From an uncultured Brachyspira sp. (GTDB taxonomy: Bacteria > Spirochaetota > Brachyspiria > Brachyspirales > Brachyspiraceae), in the NCBI RefSeq assembly GCF_910578695.1, contig NZ_CAJTQJ010000008.1:19367-73871 (forward strand): DNA of 54,505 bases, in the 5' to 3' direction. Below the pieces are notes generated by a model. It was not told the DNA's origin, did no database searches, and was given only the letters and a program-made list of their open reading frames with translations. Position numbers and translations under genes: made by a program. Positions within the stretch are counted from its first letter, which is position 1, and the number at the start of each line of letters is the position of its first letter. Below, piece by piece: positions 1 through 8,067 of this stretch.

Positions 1-98
1 ATTGCTAGCTATAAACTTTCTATTATTGCTAATAAAAATTATGAGCTTTAATATTCTGCCATTCTGTGAATATCAGACGCTCATAATTTTTATATTTA
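1..98. repeat. Intergenic repeat, short copy
   Basis: This AT-rich stretch lies beyond the stop of the first TPR gene. Its first 18 bases are the exact reverse complement of 46077-46094, and bases 68-98 match the reverse complement of 45916-45946 with two mismatches. It is therefore a shortened inverted copy of an intergenic element found again upstream of the Bax-inhibitor-like gene. No coding sequence is evident. Its function is unknown. Confidence 0.6.
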
Positions 99-147
99 TT
101 TACTTAAATATTTTTTTGATATGCTAATAATAATATATTTTAATAAA

Positions 148-1293
148 TTAATATTTATATATATACAAATATTTTATATTATCATATAATTGTTTTGACG
201 GATTAATTTCAAAAGCAGCATTACGGTCTTCTATAGATTTATTAAAGTATATTTTATTGCCTGTATTTTTGTATTTATTAAAATATATTGTGCTTCTATT
301 ATTAAGAGTATATATATTATTAAAATCAATATTTATAAGTTCATTATAATCATTCAAAGCTTTTTTAAATATGTTTTCATCTTTACTTATTTGATATTTT
401 ACAGAATATAAGGTAGCCCTATTATTAATAAGTTCTACATCCAAACTATTTTCATTCAATGCACTATTAAATAAGCTTAAAGAAGTTTCATAATCCTCTT
501 CCATCTCTTCAAGTTCATATTTTACAGAATAAATAACAGCTTTATTATTTGCAATATTATCGCTGTAATCATATAAAGATAAAGCATTTTCATAATATTC
601 ATTAGCTTTTAAAAAGTATTCTTTTTTATTTTCTCTGCTGTACATTTTAGAATATAAAATACCAGCTCCATTTAAAGTTAAATAGTTTTTATCGTCTAAT
701 TTAAACATTTTTTCTATTATTTCTAAAGCTTCTTTTACTCTTTGATTTTTAATTTCTTCAACTAAGTCTTTATACATTTCTTGTATTTCCAGTTTGATAT
801 TATCATCTTCATTATTATTTATAGTGCTTTTGGTTTTTTCTTTATTAATAATATTAGTATTATCAGGTAAGACTTGCGTTAAATTATTATTTGTAAAATT
901 AAGAATTAATATAGATAAAAACATAAATAAAGCTATGAGCAATAATGCATAAGTAATATTTCTTACTCTTACTTTCATAGCATCATCTACATGCAGCTTA
1001 AGATAATTAAAATATGGTGTAATTCCTAATCTTATATTTTCTTTTACTAAATTAGTGAAATTATTTGCTTTTTCATAATTATCTAATTCTTCTTTAAAAT
1101 AAAAAGTCATCATTTCTATATATTTATTTTCCATTCTTAATGAAATGGAGTTAGTAAAATTTTCTAATTCATTTTTTATTCTATTTAAAGTTCCAATACT
1201 ATATATATTATATAATATAGTGAATATTAATAGTATTATTAGAAATAGTATTAGTATAGATATATTGAATCTTTTTATAGTTTTTTCTTTCAT
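148..1293 (-). CDS. Membrane-anchored TPR protein
   Basis: The 381-residue product has two hydrophobic segments (about residues 10-32 and 110-132) flanking a stretch of roughly 75 residues, followed by a charged linker and a C-terminal half of TPR-like helices (about 170-375) with repeating aromatic and Asn-rich signatures. TPR arrays normally bind other proteins. The arrangement suggests a small loop between two transmembrane helices with the TPR array on the same side as the N-terminus, probably the cytoplasm. The start is supported by AAGGA about ten bases upstream of the ATG. The partner is unknown. TPR proteins are abundant in this type of genome, and this one does not identify a pathway. 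Confidence 0.8.
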   Translation of the reverse strand: MKEKTIKRFNISILILFLIILLIFTILYNIYSIGTLNRIKNELENFTNSISLRMENKYIEMMTFYFKEELDNYEKANNFTNLVKENIRLGITPYFNYLKLHVDDAMKVRVRNITYALLLIALFMFLSILILNFTNNNLTQVLPDNTNIINKEKTKSTINNNEDDNIKLEIQEMYKDLVEEIKNQRVKEALEIIEKMFKLDDKNYLTLNGAGILYSKMYSRENKKEYFLKANEYYENALSLYDYSDNIANNKAVIYSVKYELEEMEEDYETSLSLFNSALNENSLDVELINNRATLYSVKYQISKDENIFKKALNDYNELINIDFNNIYTLNNRSTIYFNKYKNTGNKIYFNKSIEDRNAAFEINPSKQLYDNIKYLYIYKY

Positions 1294-1360
1294 TTTATAA
1301 TAATCCTTATCTTACTAATACAATTTTTATGATTGACTTCTAGTATTAAAAATTATTAAA

Positions 1361-1434
1361 CGCGTCTGAGAGGATTCGAACCCCCAACCTACGGAACCGA
1401 AATCCGCTGCTCTATCCAATTAAGCCACAGACGC
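1361..1434 (-). tRNA. tRNA-Arg (anticodon UCG)
   Basis: A 74-nt cloverleaf reads on the minus strand: acceptor GCGUCUG pairs with CAGACGC, discriminator G, a canonical GUUCGAAUC T-loop region, and an anticodon stem around loop UUUCGGU giving anticodon UCG (CGA/CGN codons). The 3' CCA is not encoded. It is the first of four tRNAs on the same strand. Confidence 0.95.
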
Positions 1435-1842
1435 TTTCTTTATTTATACTGGCATAATTATCGGTAATTTATGAACTATAGTTTATAATTTTGTATATAA
1501 CCTTAATTGTAATTTTCAGCATTTTTATAAGCTAATACAAAGTACTATCAAAAAATATAATCCTAAATTAACAGCTGTTTTAGAGCCGAAAAATATAGAA
1601 TATTTTAAAGCTGTAAATACTAAAAAAATCTTTATTTTATCTTTTTATTAATTTTATAGCTTTCATAACTGTATTATATTTTTGATAATATGCTTATAGT
1701 GATTTTTATTATAGCCAGTCTAGTAGTTAACCAAAATCAAATATTATTTTATTTTTTAATCCTAAATATATTATTTCATAATATAAAAAATATCAAGTTT
1801 TTTTGAGTATTGTTTTAAAATTTTAGATATAAAAAAGAAAAG
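1435..1842. other. Intergenic stretch between tRNA genes
   Basis: About 400 bases separate tRNA-Arg and tRNA-His. No gene with a start and ribosome-binding site is visible. A roughly 60-codon open frame on the plus strand ends at TAA 1649-1651 and has protein-like composition towards its end (residues such as LTAVLEPKNIEYFKAVN), but it has no ATG. It may be the decayed 3' end of an old gene. The rest is AT-rich and featureless. Confidence 0.4.
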
Positions 1843-1917
1843 GGCGAAAGACGGGACTTGAACCCGCGACATCCAGATCCACAATCTGGCGCTCTAACCA
1901 ACTGAGCTACATTCGCC
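1843..1917 (-). tRNA. tRNA-His (anticodon GUG)
   Basis: A 75-nt minus-strand cloverleaf with loop UUGUGGA gives anticodon GUG. It has an extra 5' G facing a C at position 73, which is the identity element of tRNA-His. The acceptor helix has one U-U mismatch at the sixth pair. The CCA end is not encoded. Confidence 0.95.
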
Positions 1918-1982
1918 ATTTAAAAAATAGAACTTATAATTTTATTAATTAAAGCTTAAGTAATGATAATTAATGCTCTATA

Positions 1983-2056
1983 CGCGCCAGACAGGAATCG
2001 AACCTGTAACCTACTGCTTAGAAGGCAGTTGCTCTATCCAATTGAGCTACTAGCGC
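1983..2056 (-). tRNA. tRNA-Arg (anticodon UCU)
   Basis: A 74-nt minus-strand cloverleaf has acceptor GCGCUAG facing CUGGCGC, discriminator G and anticodon loop CUUCUAA, giving UCU. This tRNA reads AGA, the main Arg codon in these AT-rich genes. It lies two bases from the neighbouring tRNA-Pro, so the two are almost certainly co-transcribed. Confidence 0.95.
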
Positions 2057-2058
2057 AT

Positions 2059-2132
2059 TCGGGATGATGAGACTCGAACTCATAACCCCCTGCTCCCAAA
2101 GCAGGTACGCTAACCAATTACGCTACATCCCG
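2059..2132 (-). tRNA. tRNA-Pro (anticodon UGG)
   Basis: A 74-nt minus-strand cloverleaf has acceptor CGGGAUG pairing with CAUCCCG and anticodon loop UUUGGGA, giving UGG. The C1-G72 pair and discriminator A are usual for bacterial tRNA-Pro. It is probably the first gene of the minus-strand tRNA group. Confidence 0.95.
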
Positions 2133-2170
2133 TTAAATTATGTCTATTAATTATATATCAATTGTTTTTT

Positions 2171-2200
2171 TTGTCAACATTATTTTTTATATGATATAGA
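2171..2200 (+). promoter_or_regulatory. Possible fbp promoter
   Basis: TTGTCA (2171-2176) and TATAGA (2195-2200) are separated by 18 bp, between the divergent tRNA group and fbp. A later start within the AT-rich leader is also possible. Confidence 0.35.
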
Positions 2201-2263
2201 TTTATATATATTTTTGTATATAATATTTACTATATAATTAATATTTTATATTGGAGTTCTTTT

Positions 2264-4207
2264 ATGAGAGATAAAGATTATTTAGAATTATTATCTAGAA
2301 AGTACCCTACAATAGATGATGCTTCTGTTGAAATTATAAATTTAAAAGCTATATCAGAACTTCCTAAGGGTACAGAATATTTTTTAAGCGATATACATGG
2401 AGAATCTGACGGTTTTGATTATTTATTAGGCACTTCTTCAGGAGTTATAAGAGAAAAAATAGAACTGCTTTTTAAAAATACGCTGCCTGAACATGACAGA
2501 GTGGAGCTTCAGATATTAATAGTAGATACTAAAAATATGATAAATGAAAAATCAAATAATGCAGATTTCCCAGATTGGTGCAAAATTGTTATATACAGAC
2601 TTATCAGAATATGCAGACTTGTAACAAGCAAATATACAAGATCTAAAATAAGAAAAAAAATGCCTGCTAATTTTGCCTATATATTAGATGAGCTTCTGCA
2701 AACTGATTCTGAAGAGAATAAAGAAAATTATTATTTTTCTATAATAGATTCCATTATAGAAATATCTGCAGCAGATAAATTTATCATAGCATTATGTCAG
2801 CTTATAAGACAATGCAGTGTAGACAGACTTCATATTGTAGGAGATATTTATGACAGAGGTCCTCACCCTGATAAAGTTATGGATAGTATAATGACTTTTA
2901 ATGATGTGGATATAGCTTGGGGCAATCATGATATACATTGGCTTGGAGCGGCTAAGGGAAGTTTGATATGCGTAGCTAATGCTGTAAGACTTGCTATAAG
3001 ATATAATAATTTTGATTTGCTTGAGTATAATTACGGAATAAATTTAAGATCATTATCTTCTTTTGCAAATGATGTTTACAGAGATGATCCCTGCGATATA
3101 TTCAAGCCTAATACATTGGATAAAAATATATATGATGAAGTAGATAAAGATTTAGCAGCTAAAATGCATAAGGCTATATCAATAATTCAATTTAAATTAG
3201 AATGCCAGCTTATAAAAAGACATCCTAATTATGAAATGAATGATAGAATACTTTTAGATAAAATAGATTATGATAAGGGAACTATAACAATAGAAGGAAA
3301 AACTTATGAACTTAAAGATAAAAATTTCCCTACAATAGACAGAGATAACCCTTTTGAACTTACAGAAGGTGAAAATACTTTAATACAGACTTTGGCTTTC
3401 TCTTTTATGAATAGCCCTACACTTCAAAGGCATGCAAATTATATGTATTCTAAAGGAGGAATATATAAAATTTTTAATGGAAATTTATTATATCATGGAT
3501 GCATACCTACTAAAGAGGACGGCTCTTTTGACAATGTTTATATAGATAATCAAAATTTATACGGAAAAAATTATTTAAAGCAGGCTGAAGATAAGGTAAG
3601 AAAAGCATTTTACTGCGAGTTTGGAAGCGAAGAACAGCTTAATGCTCTTGATTACTGCTGGTATTTATGGTGCGGTCCTAAATCTCCTTTATTCGGTAAA
3701 AACAGAATGGCTACATTTGAAAGATATTTCATAGAAGATAAAGAAACCCATAAAGAAAATTATAATCCGTACTATTACTATGTAGACAGTAAAGAGTACT
3801 GCCAAAACATATTAAAGGAATTTAATTTAGATACGGAAAAATCTCATATAATTAACGGACATGTTCCTGTAAAAACTCATAAAGGCGAAAGCCCTATAAA
3901 AGGAGGAGGACTTCTTTTAGTGATAGACGGAGGACTTTCTAAGGCTTATCATAAGAATACAGGAATAGGCGGATATACTTTAATATCAAATTCCAATATG
4001 ATGGTGATAGCAGAGCATAGACCTTTCAGCGAAGTTGTAGAATCAGGATTTAGATTAAGCCCTAAATCTATTATAGTAGAAAGTTTTATTAAAAGGATTA
4101 CTGTAGGGGAAACTGATGTAGGAAAGCAGTTATCAAAAAGGATAGATGATTTATTAGAGCTTTTAAATGCCTATAGAAGCGGTATAGTAAAAGAGAAAGT
4201 TAATTAA
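2264..4207 (+). CDS. fbp: Class-3 fructose-1,6-bisphosphatase
   Basis: The 647-residue product matches the Firmicutes-type (class 3) fructose-1,6-bisphosphatase in length and motifs. This gluconeogenic enzyme hydrolyses fructose-1,6-bisphosphate to fructose-6-phosphate in the cytoplasm. The calcineurin-like metal-binding motifs are visible: DIHGE (43-47), GDIYDRGPHPD (193-203) and GNHD (220-223). A late INGHVPVKTHKGE segment provides another conserved His. The start is supported by GGAG upstream of the ATG. The gene is alone between the tRNA group and the convergent sugar-dehydratase gene. Its use in an anaerobe fits gluconeogenesis and cell-wall precursor supply. Confidence 0.93.
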   Translation: MRDKDYLELLSRKYPTIDDASVEIINLKAISELPKGTEYFLSDIHGESDGFDYLLGTSSGVIREKIELLFKNTLPEHDRVELQILIVDTKNMINEKSNNADFPDWCKIVIYRLIRICRLVTSKYTRSKIRKKMPANFAYILDELLQTDSEENKENYYFSIIDSIIEISAADKFIIALCQLIRQCSVDRLHIVGDIYDRGPHPDKVMDSIMTFNDVDIAWGNHDIHWLGAAKGSLICVANAVRLAIRYNNFDLLEYNYGINLRSLSSFANDVYRDDPCDIFKPNTLDKNIYDEVDKDLAAKMHKAISIIQFKLECQLIKRHPNYEMNDRILLDKIDYDKGTITIEGKTYELKDKNFPTIDRDNPFELTEGENTLIQTLAFSFMNSPTLQRHANYMYSKGGIYKIFNGNLLYHGCIPTKEDGSFDNVYIDNQNLYGKNYLKQAEDKVRKAFYCEFGSEEQLNALDYCWYLWCGPKSPLFGKNRMATFERYFIEDKETHKENYNPYYYYVDSKEYCQNILKEFNLDTEKSHIINGHVPVKTHKGESPIKGGGLLLVIDGGLSKAYHKNTGIGGYTLISNSNMMVIAEHRPFSEVVESGFRLSPKSIIVESFIKRITVGETDVGKQLSKRIDDLLELLNAYRSGIVKEKVN

Positions 4208-4287
4208 TAAAGTTTTTTTTATTTGCAGTATTTTAATGCCGGCTTTTTATTTATTATTATTTTTTCTTAAATAAACAAAGATAAAAT

Positions 4288-5772
4288 TTATCCTGTATAT
4301 TCCTCTATATATTTACGCATAAGCATTTTTATTGTTTCTTTATCTGCATCAAGAGAGGCTATATCGAATGCATCTATCATTACTTTTCTCTCTTCAGGTG
4401 TAAGGCATTGCAGAGAATCTTTTGCTATGAACAATTTTTTATACTGAGATGGTATTAGAGTTTCATCGTCCATTAAAATCTCTTCATATAGCTTTTCCCC
4501 TTCTCTTATTCCTGTAAAAACTATAGGAATATCTTTTTCTGTAAGGCAATACATTTTAAGCATATTTCTAGCCAAGTCCAAAATCTTTACAGGCTTTCCC
4601 ATATCTAAAGTAAATATTATTCCGTCATTTAAGGTACATGCCTTTATCACAAGTCTTGCAGCTTCTCTTATAGACATAAAAAATCTAACCATTTCAGGAT
4701 GCGTAACAGTTAATGGCTTTCCTTCTCTTATCTGCTTTTCAAATACAGGTATAACGCTTCCGCTGCTTCCAAGTACATTTCCGAATCTTGTTATTTTAAA
4801 TGCTGTATTATTTTGTTCATGAGATAAAGAAATTATCATTCTCTCGCATATTCTTTTGCTTGCCCCCATTAAAGAAGTGGGGTGTACTGCCTTATCTGTT
4901 GATATAAATAGAAAATTTTTTATATTATTTTTAATGGCTAATGTTGCTATATTTTCTGTAGCTAATATATTATTTTTTATTGCTTCTTCAGGATAGCTTT
5001 CCATAAAAGGCAAATGCTTATGAGCTGCGGCATGAAATATTATATCAGGTTTTTCTTCTTTGAGTATCTTATCTACTTTAACATAATCTCTTACATTTGA
5101 TATTATATATTTGAATTTATGTTTATTTTTTTCATTTTTTTTATCATTTAAAGACATTATAAGATTATGAACGGCATTTTCTGAATTATCCAAAGCCATA
5201 ACTTTTTTTACAGGCAAAGTTATTAATTGTCTTACAAGTTCGCTTCCTATAGAGCCTCCTCCTCCTGTAACTAGTATAGTTTTGTCTTTATAATAAACAG
5301 ATATTTCCTTTTCATCAAATCCGATTTCCTCTCTTCCAAGCAAATCAGAAGGCTCTATATTTCTAATATCTTTTATAGAGGCATTACCTTTTATTATTTC
5401 AAAGAAACAGGGAAGTATTTTATATCTTATTCCTGTAGGATATATAATATTAAGTATTTCAAGAAGTTCTTTTTGATTAAGCGTAGGAATTGCTATAATA
5501 ATTTCTTCTATCTCTATATTATTTTTTTTATATTCTTCTATAATATTTTCTATATCCTTAATCCTGCCTTCTACATTTATAGAATGATTATTAATTTTTA
5601 CCTCTTTTTTATTCTCATCATCATCTAAAAAGCAAAGTATATTATATTCATTATCATCATCAGATGTCAGTATTTCATACGCAAGAGTTTCCCCTGCATT
5701 TCCAGCCCCAATGATAACTATATTTTTTTTATTAATTATATTTTTCTTATCAATTATATTTTTCTTATCCAT
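4288..5772 (-). CDS. CapD/FlaA1-type UDP-sugar 4,6-dehydratase, soluble form
   Basis: The 494-residue protein has an N-terminal nucleotide-binding domain (GAGNAGE, 22-28) and an extended short-chain dehydrogenase domain with the NAD motif TGGGGSIGSE (169-178). The catalytic region STDKAVHPTSLMGASK has Met in place of the usual Tyr, as is typical of CapD/PglF/WbpM enzymes that make 4-keto-6-deoxy UDP-N-acetyl sugars for surface glycans or flagellin glycosylation. The four N-terminal transmembrane helices of long family members are absent, so this form should be cytoplasmic. The extreme N-terminus holds an in-frame 18-bp tandem repeat giving KKNII-type hexapeptides. No glycosyltransferases are adjacent, so the exact glycan is unknown. 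Confidence 0.85.
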   Translation of the reverse strand: MDKKNIIDKKNIINKKNIVIIGAGNAGETLAYEILTSDDDNEYNILCFLDDDENKKEVKINNHSINVEGRIKDIENIIEEYKKNNIEIEEIIIAIPTLNQKELLEILNIIYPTGIRYKILPCFFEIIKGNASIKDIRNIEPSDLLGREEIGFDEKEISVYYKDKTILVTGGGGSIGSELVRQLITLPVKKVMALDNSENAVHNLIMSLNDKKNEKNKHKFKYIISNVRDYVKVDKILKEEKPDIIFHAAAHKHLPFMESYPEEAIKNNILATENIATLAIKNNIKNFLFISTDKAVHPTSLMGASKRICERMIISLSHEQNNTAFKITRFGNVLGSSGSVIPVFEKQIREGKPLTVTHPEMVRFFMSIREAARLVIKACTLNDGIIFTLDMGKPVKILDLARNMLKMYCLTEKDIPIVFTGIREGEKLYEEILMDDETLIPSQYKKLFIAKDSLQCLTPEERKVMIDAFDIASLDADKETIKMLMRKYIEEYTG

Positions 5773-5924
5773 TATATAAACCCAAAATATAAAATATATA
5801 AATAATCATTATAGTATATATTTTTTTATTTATTATACAAGTTATATTATTTATATTAGTACTTCTAATTTTATATTAATTTATTTTATTTTGTTTATTA
5901 ATGACTATATTATTATATAAACTA

Positions 5925-6260
5925 TTATTTTTTATGTTTATAAGGCTTAATATTAATCTTAAAAAGTTCATTATCATCTAATTCAGCATAATATAATTTA
6001 ATTCTTTTATATTTTTTACCGTTTTTATCTATATTTTTTTCATTTATTAACTTTACTATATTGCATACAAGTTCTCTATCTTCATCTGAAGTTTGCACTC
6101 CAAAACAAATACTTTTTATTGGTAAGCTAATAAGAATACCATTAGTATTTTTATTTTTTTTATCATAAAAAAGTATACGATATTCATCTTCATACTTCCA
6201 TTCTTTAGATTTTACAGCAAATAATTCTATAATATGATTGATAACATTATTATCTATCAA
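5925..6260 (-). pseudogene. C-terminal fragment of a DUF2971-type protein
   Basis: The 111-codon frame begins at a TTG and carries features of the C-terminal half of DUF2971 proteins: an FAVKSKEWKYEDEYRILF segment and ICFGVQTSDEDRELV. The N-terminal half is missing. The frame stays open back to about 6335, where it runs into the last codons of the upstream TPR gene in a different frame. It is most likely the leftover of a longer gene. A small expressed protein cannot be excluded, but no good ribosome-binding site precedes the TTG. DUF2971 has no established biochemical function. Confidence 0.6.
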
Positions 6261-6328
6261 AACATTACTAATAATATTTTTATTAATTATTATTAGCTTA
6301 TTTTCATCTTTTTTTTGTATATGAACAT

Positions 6329-7858
6329 TTACTTATTGAATTGATTTAAGCATTTATCATAATCACCAAAAATATAATAAAATCCCCCCAATTCTGAAAG
6401 TATAAATTCATCATTTGGTTTTAATTCTATAGCCTTATTAAAATCTTTTTCAAACATTTCGTAATATTTATTATAATTTTCATTTTTTAATAAAGCTAAA
6501 TTTATATAACTTAAACCTCGGTTACAATATCCGATTTCTGAATTAGGACTTTCTTCTATGAATTTGTTTATATTTTCTATAGCTTCTTTATAATTTTGTA
6601 AATTAAAATTTGATAAAAATATATAATAATATAAAAATACATCATTAATGTTAAGAGAAATTGCTCTATCAAAATTCTCCAAAGATTCTTCATAATCAGC
6701 ATTATTTTTATCGAATTTAATATATTTATTGAAATTAATTAATGATGTTTCAAAATGTGCTTTATTATTTTCTAATAACCCTAATGAAGTATATATTAAT
6801 CCAATATTATAATATACTTTATAATCATTAAAGCCTAGCTCTATAGCTTTATTATAATCGTTAATAGCCAATTTTAAATCATTAGTATTTATATTGTCAT
6901 TTATCAATGCTGAATCATAATAGCAAGAAGCTCTATTATAATAATACTCTCCAAATGTTGAATTATAATTTATTGCAATATTAAAATTTTCTAAAGACTT
7001 TTTAAAATATTCAATATCATTATTTAAGTATAAAGCTAAATACATATAGGTTAATCCTTTTTTATAGTATGCTTCTACTTTATTATTATCTAATTTAATT
7101 GATATATCAAAATTACTTATAGCATTATTTAAATGTTCTATGCTATTATCACTTTTTACTAAGCCCAAATTTAAATAAGATGATCCTTTTAAGAAATAAA
7201 TATAATTATTATTAAATCCTAATTCTTTTGCTTTATTTAAGTCTTTTATTGCCAACTTGAAATATTTTATGTCATTATTATTTTCTATAGCAATATTGTA
7301 ATAACAAAGTCCTCTATTATAATAATATTCTCCATATTCTGAATTATATTTGATAGCCATATTAAAATCATATAATGCTTTATCATATTTATTTAAATGA
7401 ATATAAGATAAAGCTCGTATACTATAACTTTCATCATATTTTTTATTTAATTCTATTATTTCATGTTTAGTTTTTATATTTTTTTCAAATTCTTTTAAAA
7501 CAATTATCAGATTGTTAAAATCTTCTATTGCTTTATTAATATACTCTATATTATTATTTTCATTTAAAGCTAAATAAAAATAGCATAATCCTCTCTTATA
7601 ATATGTAATTTTATTGTTTTGGAAAATATTTAAAACTATATTGAAATTGCTAATTGCTTCTAAATATTTATCACTGTCATTATTGTATATACCTAATTGA
7701 TAAAGTGAGTTGGCTTTATGAAAATATAATTTATAATTTTTATTATCAATTTTTAAACCTTCATCGCATAACTTTATTATTTTATTATCATGCTTTCCGT
7801 CATTATATTTTTCTATTTCTTTAAAAATTTTATTTAATTGTTTTTCTTTATCATTCAT
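6329..7858 (-). CDS. TPR-repeat protein, ends mid-repeat
   Basis: The 509-residue protein is built almost entirely of TPR units with recurring YYNRGLCYYN, ALYDFN and AIELGFN-like signatures, about ten to eleven repeats. It has no signal peptide or membrane segment, so it is predicted to be a cytoplasmic scaffold. The start is supported by AGGA eight bases upstream. The last repeat stops after GDYDKCLNQFNK, in the middle of a TPR helix, and the next gene downstream is a headless DUF2971 fragment in a shifted frame. The present protein may be a truncated version of a longer TPR-DUF2971 protein. The binding partner is unknown. Confidence 0.8.
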   Translation of the reverse strand: MNDKEKQLNKIFKEIEKYNDGKHDNKIIKLCDEGLKIDNKNYKLYFHKANSLYQLGIYNNDSDKYLEAISNFNIVLNIFQNNKITYYKRGLCYFYLALNENNNIEYINKAIEDFNNLIIVLKEFEKNIKTKHEIIELNKKYDESYSIRALSYIHLNKYDKALYDFNMAIKYNSEYGEYYYNRGLCYYNIAIENNNDIKYFKLAIKDLNKAKELGFNNNYIYFLKGSSYLNLGLVKSDNSIEHLNNAISNFDISIKLDNNKVEAYYKKGLTYMYLALYLNNDIEYFKKSLENFNIAINYNSTFGEYYYNRASCYYDSALINDNINTNDLKLAINDYNKAIELGFNDYKVYYNIGLIYTSLGLLENNKAHFETSLINFNKYIKFDKNNADYEESLENFDRAISLNINDVFLYYYIFLSNFNLQNYKEAIENINKFIEESPNSEIGYCNRGLSYINLALLKNENYNKYYEMFEKDFNKAIELKPNDEFILSELGGFYYIFGDYDKCLNQFNK

Positions 7859-8012
7859 AATTGTATCCTATATACTAATTAATATATTTTATATCAGATA
7901 AATAAAAATTGAACCATTTTAATTCTAGCTATAGCCATGTGTAAAATCACTATAAATAATAAAATTATTATAAACTGCAATTTTTATTTTTTTAAATTAT
8001 TATTTTTATCAC

Positions 8013-8040
8013 TTGAATTCATTTTCTTATATGCTATAGT
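8013..8040 (+). promoter_or_regulatory. Promoter of the U32 gene
   Basis: TTGAAT (8013-8018) and TATAGT (8035-8040) are spaced 16 bp. Transcription would start near 8047, leaving only about 20 nt before the ATG at 8068. Confidence 0.6.
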
Positions 8041-8067
8041 TTAAACTGTCAATATTAAAAAATATAA

